DNA of 64,000 nt from Micromonospora profundi (GCF_011927785.1 NZ_JAATJK010000001.1:496001-560000), one strand, 5' to 3'; positions 1-9,027 are shown, counted from the stretch's first letter. Notes: generated from the sequence alone by a model not told the origin. Numbers and translations: made by a program.

Positions 1-1
1 T

Positions 2-400
2 GTGGTGGTCTGGCACTCGTTCCCGTTCATCGCGGTGAGCGTGCTCGCCGGCCTGAAGAGCGTGCCGAGTGAGCTGCACGAGGCGGCCCGGGTGGACGGC
101 GCGAGCCCGTGGCGGGTCTTCTGGAAGATCACGTTCCCGCTGCTGCGCCCGGTCTTCGGGATCCTGATCGTGCTCTCCACCATCTGGGACTTCAAGGTCT
201 TCACCCAGCAGTTCGTGTTGGCCGGCGGCACCCAGGACCGGCCGACGTTCATGCTCTCCATCTACTCGTACGCCGAGGCGTTCTCGCCACCTCCGAAGTA
301 CGGCCTCGGCGCGGCCATCGCGGTGATCCTCACGCTGATCCTGCTCGTCGTCACCGGCTTCTACGTACGGATGGTGCTCAGGCAGGAGGACGAGTCGTGA
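2..400 (+). CDS. Sugar ABC transporter permease (MalF-like), C-terminal part
   Basis: This is the tail of an inner-membrane permease of a binding-protein-dependent carbohydrate importer; the 5' end lies outside the window. The visible 132 residues hold the cytoplasmic EAA loop ([17 protein letters not shown], about residues 27-43), which docks on the ATPase, and the last membrane helices. The stop codon overlaps the GTG start of the next permease (GTGA), as expected for a MalF/MalG-type pair. The sugar cannot be told from sequence. Family assignment is firm. Confidence 0.93.
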   Translation: MVVWHSFPFIAVSVLAGLKSVPSELHEAARVDGASPWRVFWKITFPLLRPVFGILIVLSTIWDFKVFTQQFVLAGGTQDRPTFMLSIYSYAEAFSPPPKYGLGAAIAVILTLILLVVTGFYVRMVLRQEDES

Positions 401-1227
401 AGAAGATCGCCCTGAACGGCGCCGGGCTGCTGGTCGCGCTCTTCGCGGCCTTCCCGGTCTACTGGATGATCTCCACCTCGCTCAAGCCGAGCAGCGAGAT
501 CTTCTCGTCCACCCCGCAGCCGGTGCCGGCCCATCCGACGCTCGCGCACTACCGGGAGATCCTGACCGGCAACCTCATCCCCGGCGTGAGCTTCCTCGAC
601 TTCTTCCTCAACAGCGCGCTGGTGGCGGTCGCGACGGTGCTGCTCAGTGGCCTGGTCGCCCTGCTCGCCGCGACCGCGGTGGCCCGCTTCCGGTTCAAGC
701 TGCGGACCAGCTTCCTGATCATGCTGCTGGTGGTGCAGATGATCCCGCTGGAAGCGCTCGTCATCCCGCTCTTCCTGATGATCCAGCGGCTCGGGCTCTA
801 CAACACGCTGCCCAGCCTGATCCTCACGTACCTGGGCTTCTCGCTGCCGTTCGCGGTCTGGATGCTGCGCGGCTTCGTCGCCGCGGTCCCCAAGGAGCTG
901 GAGGAGGCGGCGGCCATCGACGGGGCCAGCCGGGCACAGACGTTCCGGCTCGTGCTGTTCCCGCTCGTCGCGCCCGGCCTGGTGGCCACCAGCATCTTCT
1001 CGTTCATCACCGCGTGGAACGAGCTGATCTTCGCGTTGACGTTCATCAACGACCAGAGCCGCTACACACTGCCGGTGGCGATGACGTTCTTCTTCGGTCG
1101 CGACGACACCAACTGGGGTCCGGTCATGGCCGCCTCCACCCTGTTCACCCTGCCGGTCATCATCTTCTTCCTGCTGGTGCAGCGGCGAATGGTCTCCGGC
1201 CTGGTGGCCGGAGCCGTCAAGGGCTGA
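397..1227 (+). CDS. Sugar ABC transporter permease (MalG-like)
   Basis: Second permease of the carbohydrate importer, 276 residues, the usual length for this family. It opens with a membrane helix and carries an EAA loop ([18 protein letters not shown], near residue 168) facing the ATPase. The GTG at 397 overlaps the preceding stop by 4 nt, so the two subunits are probably translationally coupled. A longer reading frame runs upstream into the first permease, but it lacks a membrane start and is rejected. No ATPase or binding protein is visible here; they may lie upstream or be shared. Confidence 0.95.
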   Translation: MKKIALNGAGLLVALFAAFPVYWMISTSLKPSSEIFSSTPQPVPAHPTLAHYREILTGNLIPGVSFLDFFLNSALVAVATVLLSGLVALLAATAVARFRFKLRTSFLIMLLVVQMIPLEALVIPLFLMIQRLGLYNTLPSLILTYLGFSLPFAVWMLRGFVAAVPKELEEAAAIDGASRAQTFRLVLFPLVAPGLVATSIFSFITAWNELIFALTFINDQSRYTLPVAMTFFFGRDDTNWGPVMAASTLFTLPVIIFFLLVQRRMVSGLVAGAVKG

Positions 1228-1282
1228 CCGGCCCACGGCCCGCCGCGTCAGGCCACGGCGCGACGCACATGAGCCGCCGCCC

Positions 1283-1288
1283 TAAGCT
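1283..1288 (+). promoter_or_regulatory. Likely -10 element of leaderless MOSC gene
   Basis: TAAGCT lies 7 nt before the ATG at 1296, and no Shine-Dalgarno sequence is present. This is the spacing expected when transcription begins at the start codon. Confidence 0.55.
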
Positions 1289-1295
1289 GGCGGCC

Positions 1296-1937
1296 ATGAC
1301 GGGCAGGGTGGCAGCGGTGAACCTCGGCATCGTGACCGAGGCGAAGTGGGCCGGCGACGCGAGCGGTCGCAGCGGCATCGACAAGCGTCCGGTCGACGGG
1401 CCTGTGTTGATCAGTGTCGACGGGGTGGCCGGCGACTTCATCGCCGAGCGGGCCCATCACGGTGGCCCCGACCAGGCGGTCTACGCCTACGCGGAGGAGG
1501 ACGCCGCGTGGTGGGCGGCCGACCTGGGCCGTGCCATCGGGCCGGGTGGCTTCGGTGAGAACCTGTCCACGTACGCGGTCGACGTGACGGGCGCGGTGAT
1601 CGGCGAGAAGTGGCAGGTCGGCTCCGCCCTGCTCCAGGTCACCAAGCCTCGGACGCCCTGTACCACCTTCGCCGGATTCTGGGGCGTGCCGGATCTGATC
1701 CGGCGATTCACGGTGCGGGCCACGCCGGGGGCGTACCTGCGGGTGCTGCGCGACGGTGAGGTCGGCGCCGGTGACCCGGTGGAGGTGGTGGAGCGGCCCG
1801 GGCACGGGGTGACAATCGGCGAGGTGTTCCGGGCGACAAGCCTCGAGCCGGAGCTGCTGCCCCGGCTGCTGGAGGCACCCGACCTGCCGGAGTCGATCCG
1901 GGACAAGGTCCGCCGCCGTCTCGCCACCCGCAGCTGA
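1296..1937 (+). CDS. MOSC domain-containing protein (YiiM-like)
   Basis: The 213-residue protein matches the MOSC fold used to handle molybdenum-cofactor-bound sulfur; YiiM-type members reduce N-hydroxylated compounds. Visible family marks are FGENL near residue 88 and the conserved cysteine in KPRTPCTTF near residue 122. The ATG at 1296 is preferred over the in-frame ATG at 1269 because a -10-like TAAGCT sits 7 nt before it. It is monocistronic and unrelated to the sugar permeases upstream. The substrate is unknown. Confidence 0.88.
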   Translation: MTGRVAAVNLGIVTEAKWAGDASGRSGIDKRPVDGPVLISVDGVAGDFIAERAHHGGPDQAVYAYAEEDAAWWAADLGRAIGPGGFGENLSTYAVDVTGAVIGEKWQVGSALLQVTKPRTPCTTFAGFWGVPDLIRRFTVRATPGAYLRVLRDGEVGAGDPVEVVERPGHGVTIGEVFRATSLEPELLPRLLEAPDLPESIRDKVRRRLATRS

Positions 1938-1992
1938 CGTCCGCCGGAGCCGGCCGCTGTTCGGAGCGCCACTCGACGATGGCGCTCCTTTA

Positions 1993-2014
1993 TTATCATT
2001 ATCAATAGTGATAA
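1993..2014. promoter_or_regulatory. AT-rich operator with three TTATCA half-sites
   Basis: In very GC-rich surroundings, TTATCA occurs at 1993-1998 and again at 1999-2004, and its complement TGATAA at 2009-2014, giving the tight palindrome TTATCA-N4-TGATAA. It ends 9 nt before the start of the ArsR-like regulator gene. It probably binds that regulator (autoregulation of the exporter operon); this role is inferred from position and symmetry. Confidence 0.6.
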
Positions 2015-2023
2015 CGTGTAGCC

Positions 2024-2626
2024 GTGGAGATGGCGAGAGAACGCTGGGCGGACCTGGCGCTGCACCCCGTGCGAATCCGGATCCTGCGTGCGGTCGCGGG
2101 CACACGTCTGACCACACAGGGCCTGCTGGAGCTGCTGCCCGATGTCCCGCAGGCCACGATGTACCGGCACCTGGCGATCCTGGTCAAGGCCGGGCTGGTC
2201 GAGGTGATCGATGAACGCAGGGTGCGCGGTGCCGTCGAGCGGGTGTACGCGTTGCCCGCGCGCGGCGCGACGCTCGACCCCGCGGCCCTCGCCACGGCTA
2301 CGCGGGAGGACCACGCGCGTTACTTCACGGCGTTCATGTCGAGTCTGCTGTCGGAGTTCTCCCGCTATCTCGGCCGGGAGCGGATCGACTTCAACGCCGA
2401 CGGTGTGGGCTACCAGCAACTCGTGCTGCACCTGACCGACGCCGAACTGGGCGAGTTCGCCGCCGGTCTCAACGCTCTGGTGGGTCCGTTGCTCGCCCAC
2501 CAGCCCGGCGGCGAACGGATACCGCGGCTGTTGGCGACCGTTCTGCTGCCCACCGATCCGCCGACGGTCGACAGGCACGCAGCGGCGCCGACGGACGACT
2601 CCGACACGACGAGAGGGGATGACTGA
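2024..2626 (+). CDS. ArsR-like winged-helix transcriptional regulator
   Basis: The first about 75 residues form a winged helix-turn-helix (recognition-helix region VPQATMYRHLAILVKAGLV, ending in a beta wing). The remaining about 125 residues form a helical domain that probably senses a ligand. Starting at the GTG at 2024, the 200-residue product is longer than simple metal-sensing ArsR proteins and shows no metal-binding cysteine or histidine cluster. It heads a tight operon with a small protein and an ABC-2 exporter, so it likely represses the exporter from the TTATCA palindrome just upstream. The inducer is unknown. Confidence 0.85.
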   Translation: MEMARERWADLALHPVRIRILRAVAGTRLTTQGLLELLPDVPQATMYRHLAILVKAGLVEVIDERRVRGAVERVYALPARGATLDPAALATATREDHARYFTAFMSSLLSEFSRYLGRERIDFNADGVGYQQLVLHLTDAELGEFAAGLNALVGPLLAHQPGGERIPRLLATVLLPTDPPTVDRHAAAPTDDSDTTRGDD

Positions 2627-2997
2627 TGGCATCGGTCATGGTGACCAACGATGTGATCGACATTCGGTTCACCGGATGGGAGCGTGTCTGGGTCGGGCGG
2701 GAGTGGTTCGCGCTGCCCCTCACCGCGGTGCGGAAGGTCGCCCTGGCGGACAACCCGCTGCGTCTGGCCCGTGGCGCCCGCCGGGGATATGTGGTGTCCG
2801 GCTTCGCCAAGATCGGAGTGTGGGGCCTGTACGGCGGTCCCCGGCAGCTCGTGGCGGCCCGACGGGCGGAACCAGGGCTGCACCTCGTCCTGGACCGGGC
2901 GGCGGCCGGCGGCGAGTTCGACGAGGTCGTGCTCTCCGGCCCGGCCGCGCCGGGCCTCGTGGAGACGATCACGCGTGCCATGGCGGCTCGCGCGTGA
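2626..2997 (+). CDS. Small conserved-type protein of the exporter operon
   Basis: A 123-residue soluble protein that I cannot name. It has alternating beta-strand-like stretches (ERVWVGREWFALPLTAVRKV and similar) followed by a C-terminal helix, reminiscent of bacterial PH-like folds, but this is only an impression. Its ATG overlaps the regulator's stop (TGATG), and its own stop overlaps the ATPase start (GTGA). It is therefore translated as part of the regulator-exporter unit and may modulate the transporter or the regulator. Confidence 0.75.
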   Translation: MASVMVTNDVIDIRFTGWERVWVGREWFALPLTAVRKVALADNPLRLARGARRGYVVSGFAKIGVWGLYGGPRQLVAARRAEPGLHLVLDRAAAGGEFDEVVLSGPAAPGLVETITRAMAARA

Positions 2998-3914
2998 CCG
3001 GCGACCACCTCGCGATCGAGGTGTCCTGCCTGACGAAGCGCTACGGTGACGTCACTGCCGTTAATGATCTGAGCTTCACCGTGCGACCCGGCGTGATCAC
3101 CGGCTTCCTCGGCCCGAACGGCGCCGGCAAGACCACCACGATGCGCATGATGACCGGGCTGGTGTCGCCGAGCAGTGGCACCGCCACGATCGGCGGGCAG
3201 CCGTACGGTCAACTGGCCCGGCCGTCGCGCACGGTGGGCGCGGTGTTCGACGGCAACGCGTTCCACCCTGGACACACCGCCCGCGACCACCTGCGCGTCT
3301 ACGCCGCGATGGGCGGATACCCGGACAGCCGCGTCGCCGACCTGCTCGACCTGCTCGGCCTCGCCGAGGCTGCGCACCGTCGTACCCGGGGATTCTCCAC
3401 GGGCATGCGGCAGCGGCTCAACCTCGCCACGGCGTTGCTCGGCGACCCCCGCGTCCTGCTGCTGGACGAGCCCGGCAACGGCCTGGACCCGGCAGGGGTG
3501 TCGTGGCTGCGCGGCTTCCTGCGCCAGTTCGCCGACCAGGGCCGCACCGTCCTGATCTCCAGCCATGCGCTCGGCGAGATCCAGCAGCTCGTGGATGACG
3601 TGGTGGTGATCCGGCGCGGCGAACTCGTCGCCGCCGGGCCCTGTTCCCGGCTCGCCGGTCCGCCCGCGGTGCTGATCACCTCACCCGACGCGGACGCGCT
3701 CGTTGCCGTTCTGGCGGCCCACCCGGCCAACGGCGGCACGGCACCGCACGTCGAAGCCGTCGGGCCCGACCGGCTGCGGGTACGCGGGCTGGACGCGCCG
3801 GGCGTCGCCGACCTCGCCGCGGCCCATCATGTTCGGGTGCACGAGCTGGTCGTCGAGACCACCGGCCTCGAAGAACTCTTCCTCGATCTCACCAGGGACA
3901 AGGCGGCCATCTGA
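2994..3914 (+). CDS. ABC transporter ATP-binding protein (ABC-2 exporter)
   Basis: A 306-residue ATPase with Walker A (GPNGAGKT, about residue 40), a signature variant (FSTGMRQRLNLA, about residue 134) and Walker B (VLLLDEPGNGLDP). It belongs to the CcmA/DrrA-like branch that powers export or membrane-lipid handling. The C-terminal about 90 residues are a typical poorly conserved extension. Start GTG at 2994 overlaps the preceding stop, and its stop overlaps the permease ATG, so regulator, small protein, ATPase and permease form one coupled operon. The substrate cannot be predicted. Confidence 0.93.
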   Translation: MTGDHLAIEVSCLTKRYGDVTAVNDLSFTVRPGVITGFLGPNGAGKTTTMRMMTGLVSPSSGTATIGGQPYGQLARPSRTVGAVFDGNAFHPGHTARDHLRVYAAMGGYPDSRVADLLDLLGLAEAAHRRTRGFSTGMRQRLNLATALLGDPRVLLLDEPGNGLDPAGVSWLRGFLRQFADQGRTVLISSHALGEIQQLVDDVVVIRRGELVAAGPCSRLAGPPAVLITSPDADALVAVLAAHPANGGTAPHVEAVGPDRLRVRGLDAPGVADLAAAHHVRVHELVVETTGLEELFLDLTRDKAAI

Positions 3915-4711
3915 TGAATCTCCTGATCAGAGCGGAGTTCCGCAGGCTTCTGGCCACCCGGATGTGGGGTGGCCTGCTGCTCGCCGCCGCTGCGCTGGGC
4001 GGCGGCATGTTCGGGGCCATGGCGCTGGTGGGGCCGGAGAACTTCGACCCGCCGATGCCCGGTCTGGACACCGAGGCCGGTCTCCGCGCGATCCTCGGCA
4101 TCCTCGGCTACACCGCCCTCGTGCCGGCCGCGGCCGGGGCCCTTGCGGCCACCTCCGAGTACCGACACGGCACCGCCGCGGTCACCTTCCTGTTCGCTCC
4201 GCGCCGTGGGCGGGTGCTCGCCGCCAAACTCGCCACGTACGCGGTCGTCGGTCTCGCGTACGGCCTCGTCCTCGCGGGCACCGCCGCGGTGGCGCTGTTC
4301 GCCGTCGCCGCCGCCCGCGGCGTCCCACTCGGTCTGCCGGCCACCACCGTGCTGGCGCTGTTCGGCCGCATCGCCGTCGCGATGGTGGTCTACCTGCTCC
4401 TCGGGGCTGGGGTGGGCGCACTCGTCCACCATCAGATCGCGGCGCTGTGCGTCGTGGTCGGCTATCTGTACGTGGGGGAGCCGGTGCTGATGATGATCCC
4501 GGGCGTCAACACGCTGTACCCGGTCCTGCCCGGCGGAGCCACCGCCGCGCTCACCGACTTCACATACGTCGCCGACGCCATCTCCGCGGAACTCGGCAGC
4601 GGCGCCGTCCACCTGCTCCCACCGGCGGCGGGCGCTCTCCTGCTCATCGCGTACGCGGTGGTCGCCGCGGCGATCGCCGTGCTGCTCCCGCTGCGCCGGG
4701 ACGTCAGCTGA
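3914..4711 (+). CDS. ABC-2 type transporter permease
   Basis: A 265-residue integral membrane protein with about six hydrophobic helices, the first at residues 18-37. It is the partner of the ATPase whose stop codon overlaps its ATG. ABC-2 permeases of this size export drugs, lipids or peptides, or tune the membrane in response to cell-wall stress. The gene closes the operon and is followed by a perfect hairpin terminator. Confidence 0.9.
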   Translation: MNLLIRAEFRRLLATRMWGGLLLAAAALGGGMFGAMALVGPENFDPPMPGLDTEAGLRAILGILGYTALVPAAAGALAATSEYRHGTAAVTFLFAPRRGRVLAAKLATYAVVGLAYGLVLAGTAAVALFAVAAARGVPLGLPATTVLALFGRIAVAMVVYLLLGAGVGALVHHQIAALCVVVGYLYVGEPVLMMIPGVNTLYPVLPGGATAALTDFTYVADAISAELGSGAVHLLPPAAGALLLIAYAVVAAAIAVLLPLRRDVS

Positions 4712-4788
4712 CCGTCCCCGGGACGACACGCCGATGAGAACAGGATGACGGGGTGGACCCCTGGTGGCCCGGAGGCGGATACGGAACA

Positions 4789-4813
4789 GCCTCCCGCCGC
4801 GATGGCGGGAGGC
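4789..4813. terminator. Bidirectional hairpin terminator
   Basis: GCCTCCCGCC (4789-4798) pairs perfectly with GGCGGGAGGC (4804-4813) across a 5-nt loop. It lies between the convergent exporter operon and the dioxygenase gene. There is no U-tract, which is common in actinobacteria. Confidence 0.8.
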
Positions 4814-4832
4814 CGTTCTCAGCCGCGGGTGA

Positions 4833-5777
4833 TCAGCGGAGCCAGGGGACGCTGCGGTCGAGCAGACCGCGCTCCTTGAGCTCCTTGCGCAGCGGGATCT
4901 CGTCGTCGACGTACCCGTCCCAGTTGATGCCCCAGTAGTTGGCGGTGTGGGTGCCCTCGCCGATCAGCTGGCGCTGCACGGGCGTGCGGTTCTGGTACCA
5001 CTCGCCGTTCACGTCGGGGTGCAGCTCGTCAAGCGGACGGATCCACCGGTAGGTGTAGCCGACGAACAGCATCTTGCGCGTGATTGTCGACAGGTTCGTC
5101 GACCGCGAGTGCCACTGCCGGCGGTCGAAGATGAAGGCGTCGCCCGGGTTGGCGGTGATCTCCACCGTGCCCTCCGGGTCGGGGTTGTGCACGCTCAGGT
5201 CCTTGGGCCGGTCCAGCGAGTTCCACAGGTGGCTGCCCGGGATGACCTTGGTGGCGCCGCGACCGGTCTCGGAGAGGTCGGAGAGCACGTACGCGACCTT
5301 GAGCGAGAACATCGGCCGGGGCAGGTTCGGGTCCATCGTCTCCGGGTCGGAGTTCTGGCGGTACCCGTCCTGGTGCCAACCCCAGTACGGCTTCTCCGGC
5401 TCGGCGGCCGGCGGGGTGACGTCCAGGTGGTTGTGGTGGGTGTAGATGTTCCAGCCGGCCAGCCCCCACATGTACGGGAAGGCGATCGGGTGGGTGAGCA
5501 GCTCACCGAAAAGCTCGTCGCGCTCCAGGAAGCCCAGCAGGTGCAGGGTGCCGTCCTTCTTGGTGGTGCCCTTGGCCTGCTCCTCCGCGTAGACGCGGTC
5601 GACCGCCGCCTCCAGCGCCGCCCGGTGGTCCTCCGTCAGGACGTTGCGCAGCAGGAGGAACCCCTGCTCATGGAACTCCTTGCGGTCAGTGTCGCTGATC
5701 GGTTCGTAGCCGGTCCGGTCGCCGTAATCGAACACCGCGTCGTACCCCTCCCCATGAGGTGAATCTGTTTCTGGCAC
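4833..5777 (-). CDS. Phytanoyl-CoA dioxygenase (PhyH) family protein
   Basis: A non-haem Fe(II)/2-oxoglutarate-dependent oxygenase of about 314 residues. The facial-triad His-X-Asp is visible in WGWHQDGY, and the distal His is probably in RRQWHSRST, with a following Arg for 2-oxoglutarate. Members hydroxylate small molecules (phytanoyl-CoA, ectoine, natural-product intermediates); the substrate here is unknown. The frame is open to 5837, but GTG at 5777 is favoured because TACGAT lies 9 nt before it, a leaderless arrangement. It is a single gene with no pathway partners nearby. Confidence 0.87.
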   Translation of the reverse strand: MPETDSPHGEGYDAVFDYGDRTGYEPISDTDRKEFHEQGFLLLRNVLTEDHRAALEAAVDRVYAEEQAKGTTKKDGTLHLLGFLERDELFGELLTHPIAFPYMWGLAGWNIYTHHNHLDVTPPAAEPEKPYWGWHQDGYRQNSDPETMDPNLPRPMFSLKVAYVLSDLSETGRGATKVIPGSHLWNSLDRPKDLSVHNPDPEGTVEITANPGDAFIFDRRQWHSRSTNLSTITRKMLFVGYTYRWIRPLDELHPDVNGEWYQNRTPVQRQLIGEGTHTANYWGINWDGYVDDEIPLRKELKERGLLDRSVPWLR

Positions 5778-5956
5778 AGGCCGCCGATCGTAACGCGGGT
5801 GTCCCGGCGGTGGGAGGGCGAGCGACGGGAAGTGCACCGGCGCCCGGACGGCTTGCAGCGAGGTGGGTGCCGAGAGTCACATTGGCGTTGCCGGCAGCAG
5901 GTATTGCGGGGATTTGCCCGATTGTGCGGTCACTGCCGGTAAAGAGATCCGGGAAC

Positions 5957-6811
5957 TCACCCCTCGGTGAACACCTCGGCCACGACCTGACCGGTCGGGC
6001 CCTGCTCGCCGGACGTCCGACCCCAGGTGCCGTTGCGGGCCGTCCACTCCTGGTCGCCGAAGCGGACCCGCTTCACGCCGTGGTCCTGGGCGTGCGACAC
6101 CAGCCAGTGCGCGTACCGCCAGCCGTCACGCTGGTCGCCCGCCGTCACCGTCAGCCCGATCTGGTCCGCCGGGTCGGTGCCCGACACACCCCAGTCCAAC
6201 ACCAGGTTGCGGGTCAGCTGCGCGGCCGCCGCCGCGCCGAACATCACCGGGGTACGCCCGACAGTGCAGGCCACCGCGCTCGTGACGTCGCCGAGCAGCG
6301 CCTTGCTGAGCACCTCGGACTCATCGGCCCACTTCTGGTACGCCTCGGGAAACGCCGAGCGCTGCACCCGCTGGGCGGCGTCGGTGACCCGCATCTCCTC
6401 CCAGCCGCGCACCTTCTTCAGCGCCGCGTAGAAACGGTTCGCCGCGTAGCGCTGGTCCCGGATCTGCGCCGGAGTGCCCCAACCCTGGCTCGGGCGCTGC
6501 TGGAACAGGCCCACCGAGTCGCGGTCACCGTCGGCGAGGTTGCGCAGCCCCGACTCCTGGTACGCGGTTGCCAGCGCGACCACCACGGCCCGCTCGGGCA
6601 TCCCGCGCTGGGCGCCGATCGCCGCGATCGTCGCCGCGTTGGCCATCTGGTCGGCGTCAAGCACGACCCGGCCGTCGGCCTGGACCGTGCAGGTCCGGCC
6701 CGCCAGCGGCAGCCGCAGTCGATCCCCGGCCTGCCGGACCACGACCCAGATCGCGATCACGGCGACGAGGATGAGCACCACACCACCCGACACGGCTGCC
6801 CGAGTCCGCAC
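5957..6811 (-). CDS. Membrane-anchored lysozyme/transglycosylase-like protein
   Basis: A 284-residue protein with an N-terminal hydrophobic anchor (residues about 9-26) and an extracytoplasmic domain. The stretch ATAYQESGLRNLADGDRDS followed by VGLFQQRPSQGWG resembles the substrate groove of lysozyme-like (SLT) proteins, where the Glu of QESG would be catalytic. It probably acts on peptidoglycan at the cell surface, but activity is not proven by sequence and such actinobacterial proteins are often simply called hypothetical. Confidence 0.72.
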   Translation of the reverse strand: MRTRAAVSGGVVLILVAVIAIWVVVRQAGDRLRLPLAGRTCTVQADGRVVLDADQMANAATIAAIGAQRGMPERAVVVALATAYQESGLRNLADGDRDSVGLFQQRPSQGWGTPAQIRDQRYAANRFYAALKKVRGWEEMRVTDAAQRVQRSAFPEAYQKWADESEVLSKALLGDVTSAVACTVGRTPVMFGAAAAAQLTRNLVLDWGVSGTDPADQIGLTVTAGDQRDGWRYAHWLVSHAQDHGVKRVRFGDQEWTARNGTWGRTSGEQGPTGQVVAEVFTEG

Positions 6812-6940
6812 TCACACCCCCAGATTCGACAGTCCGACAAGCGTACGTCCCCGTTGACGCCGTCCGGGCCGTCCGACCGGTTCCCGCCCCGGAGCGGAGA
6901 ACGTCGAAGTGACGTTCCCCGCGTTCACCAGGACAAACCG

Positions 6941-7726
6941 CTACTCGGCGGCCGGCACCCAGGCGGCGTCCCGCTTCTCCCGGAAGGCCATGATCCCCTC
7001 GCGTCCCTCGTCGGAGAGGAAGAAGCCCGTCGACAGGGCGGAGAGGCGGGCCAGCTCGTCGCGCAGCTCGGCGGTGCCCGGCCGGCGCAGCAGGTCCTTC
7101 GCCCCGGCCAGCGCCCGGGGCGCGCCGCGCACGAGCGAGTCGCAGTACCGGGCCACCGAGGCGTCCAGATCGTCGGCCGGCACGGCAGCCGTGACCAGGC
7201 CGATCTCGGCGGCCCGCCGGCCGTCGAAGGTGTCGCCGGTCAGGTACAGCTCGGCGGCGGCACGCGGGTGCAGCCGGGGCAGCACAGTCGCCGAGATCAC
7301 CGCAGGGATCACGCCGATCCGTACCTCGGTGAAGGCGAATGTCGCCTCCTCGGCGCACACCGCCAGGTCGGCGGCCGCGATCAGACCCAGCCCGCCCGCC
7401 CGGGCCGGACCGGAGACCTTTGCCAGCACCGGCTTCGGGCACTCCCACAGGGCGGTGAGCACGTCGCCGAGCATCGCCGCGGGCACCGTCCCACTGGCGT
7501 ACGCCATGGCGGTCTCCTTGAGATCCGCCCCGGAGCAGAAGACCGGCCCGGTGTGGTCGAGCACGATCACCCGAACCGTGTCGTCCGCGACCGCGTCGGC
7601 CAGGCCGGTCAGCAACTGGGTCATCAGAGCTGTGGAGAGCGCGTTGCGGTTGTGCGGACTGTCGAGGGTGAGGGTGGTCACCCCACGGGCCGTGGCGACA
7701 CGCACGAGGACGTCGGGAGAGGTCAT
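6941..7726 (-). CDS. Enoyl-CoA hydratase/isomerase family protein
   Basis: A 261-residue crotonase-fold protein. The CoA/oxyanion-hole elements are visible as FCSGADLKE and SGPARAGGLGLIAAADL. The usual catalytic Glu positions are only partly recognisable, so hydratase versus isomerase or another crotonase reaction is open. The ATG at 7726 is chosen because TAGTGT lies 7 nt upstream (leaderless); the frame stays open for another 28 codons. It is divergent from hemW, with only 19 nt between the two start codons. Confidence 0.88.
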   Translation of the reverse strand: MTSPDVLVRVATARGVTTLTLDSPHNRNALSTALMTQLLTGLADAVADDTVRVIVLDHTGPVFCSGADLKETAMAYASGTVPAAMLGDVLTALWECPKPVLAKVSGPARAGGLGLIAAADLAVCAEEATFAFTEVRIGVIPAVISATVLPRLHPRAAAELYLTGDTFDGRRAAEIGLVTAAVPADDLDASVARYCDSLVRGAPRALAGAKDLLRRPGTAELRDELARLSALSTGFFLSDEGREGIMAFREKRDAAWVPAAE

Positions 7727-7745
7727 GCCGGGCACACTAGTGGCC
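7727..7745. promoter_or_regulatory. Overlapping divergent leaderless promoters
   Basis: The minus-strand -10 TAGTGT (plus-strand 7734-7739) lies 7 nt before the hydratase ATG. The plus-strand CACACT (7733-7738) lies 7 nt before the hemW ATG at 7746. The two -10 elements share the palindrome ACTAGT, so only one RNA polymerase could bind at a time. Confidence 0.5.
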
Positions 7746-8969
7746 ATGCCCGGCGTCCTTCCAGATGGTGAGACCGTCCCCGTCGACGGATCTCTGCCCG
7801 CCACCGCCACCAGCGCTGTCGGTGCGCGCGGTTTCGGCGTGTACGTGCACGTCCCGTTCTGCGCCAGCCGCTGCGGCTACTGCGACTTCAACACGTACAC
7901 GGCCGCCGAACTGGGCGGAGGGGCCAGCCGCGAGGGGTACGCCGACACTGTGCTCGCCGAGTTGGCGCTCGCCGCCCGGGTGCTCGGCGACAGCCCGCCG
8001 CCCCGGGTCGACACGGTCTTCGTCGGCGGCGGCACACCAACCTTGCTGCCCGCCGACGACCTGGCCCGCATCCTGGACGGCATCGACCGCACCTGGGGGC
8101 TGGCCGCCGACGTCGAGGTGACCACCGAGGCCAACCCGGAATCGGTCACCCCGGAATCGTTGAAGCTGCTGCGCAACGCCGGCTACACCCGGATCTCGCT
8201 GGGCATGCAGTCCGCCTCCCCGGGCGTGCTGGCGATCCTGGACCGCAAACACAGCGCCGGCCGGGCCACGGCCGCAGCCCTGGAGGCGCGTGACGCCGGT
8301 TTCGAGCACGTCAACCTGGACCTGATCTACGGCACGCCGGGGGAGCGGGCCGAGGACTTCGCCGCCTCGCTGGAGCAGGTCGTGGCCGCCGGGGTGGACC
8401 ACGTCAGCGCGTACGCCCTGATCGTGGAGGACGGCACCCGACTGGCCGCGCGGATGCGGCGCGGCGAGCTGGCGTACCCCAGTGACGACGTGGCAGCGGA
8501 CCGCTACCTGGCCGCGGAGGCTGCCCTCGACGCGGCCGGCCTGTCCTGGTACGAGGTGTCCAACTGGGCCCGCACCGACGACGCCCGGTGCCGGCACAAC
8601 CTGCTGTACTGGACCGGCGCGGACTGGTGGGGGCTCGGCCCCGGAGCGCACAGTCACGTCGGCGGAGTGCGCTGGTGGAACGTGAAGCACCCCACGACGT
8701 ACGCCCAGCGGTTGGCCGCCGGCGAGTCACCCGGCCTGGCCCGTGAGGTGCTCACCGCCGACGAGGCGCACATGGAGGACGTGATGCTGCGGCTGCGGCT
8801 GGCAAGCGGCCTGCCGCTGGCGGTGCTCGACGCCGCAGGCCGGGCCGGCGCCGACCGTGCGCTTGCCGACGGACTGCTGACCGCCGACGACTACGCGGCC
8901 GGTCGGGCGGTGCTCACCCTGCGCGGCCGGTTGCTCGCCGACGCCGTGGTCCGTGACCTGCTGCCCTGA
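7746..8969 (+). CDS. hemW: Radical SAM heme chaperone HemW
   Basis: A 407-residue radical SAM protein with the 4Fe-4S cysteines of CX3CX2C at residues 39, 43 and 46 (FCASRCGYCDF), a GGGTPTLL motif and the HemN-type C-terminal region. HemW inserts heme into target proteins and is often mis-annotated as coproporphyrinogen oxidase HemN. The ATG at 7746 is preferred over a much longer open frame that is antisense to the neighbouring hydratase. In actinobacteria the gene often lies just upstream of hrcA-dnaJ, as here. Confidence 0.94.
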   Translation: MPGVLPDGETVPVDGSLPATATSAVGARGFGVYVHVPFCASRCGYCDFNTYTAAELGGGASREGYADTVLAELALAARVLGDSPPPRVDTVFVGGGTPTLLPADDLARILDGIDRTWGLAADVEVTTEANPESVTPESLKLLRNAGYTRISLGMQSASPGVLAILDRKHSAGRATAAALEARDAGFEHVNLDLIYGTPGERAEDFAASLEQVVAAGVDHVSAYALIVEDGTRLAARMRRGELAYPSDDVAADRYLAAEAALDAAGLSWYEVSNWARTDDARCRHNLLYWTGADWWGLGPGAHSHVGGVRWWNVKHPTTYAQRLAAGESPGLAREVLTADEAHMEDVMLRLRLASGLPLAVLDAAGRAGADRALADGLLTADDYAAGRAVLTLRGRLLADAVVRDLLP

Positions 8970-8976
8970 AAGAACC

Positions 8977-9027
8977 GACGCGCTGCCCCGGCCGGCGCGC
9001 TGCCCTGGCCGACGCGCTGCCCCGGCC
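8977..9027. repeat. 17-bp tandem repeat, three copies
   Basis: GACGCGCTGCCCCGGCC occurs at 8977-8993 and 9011-9027, with a two-mismatch copy between them at 8994-9010. It occupies the space just after the hemW stop. Confidence 0.85.
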
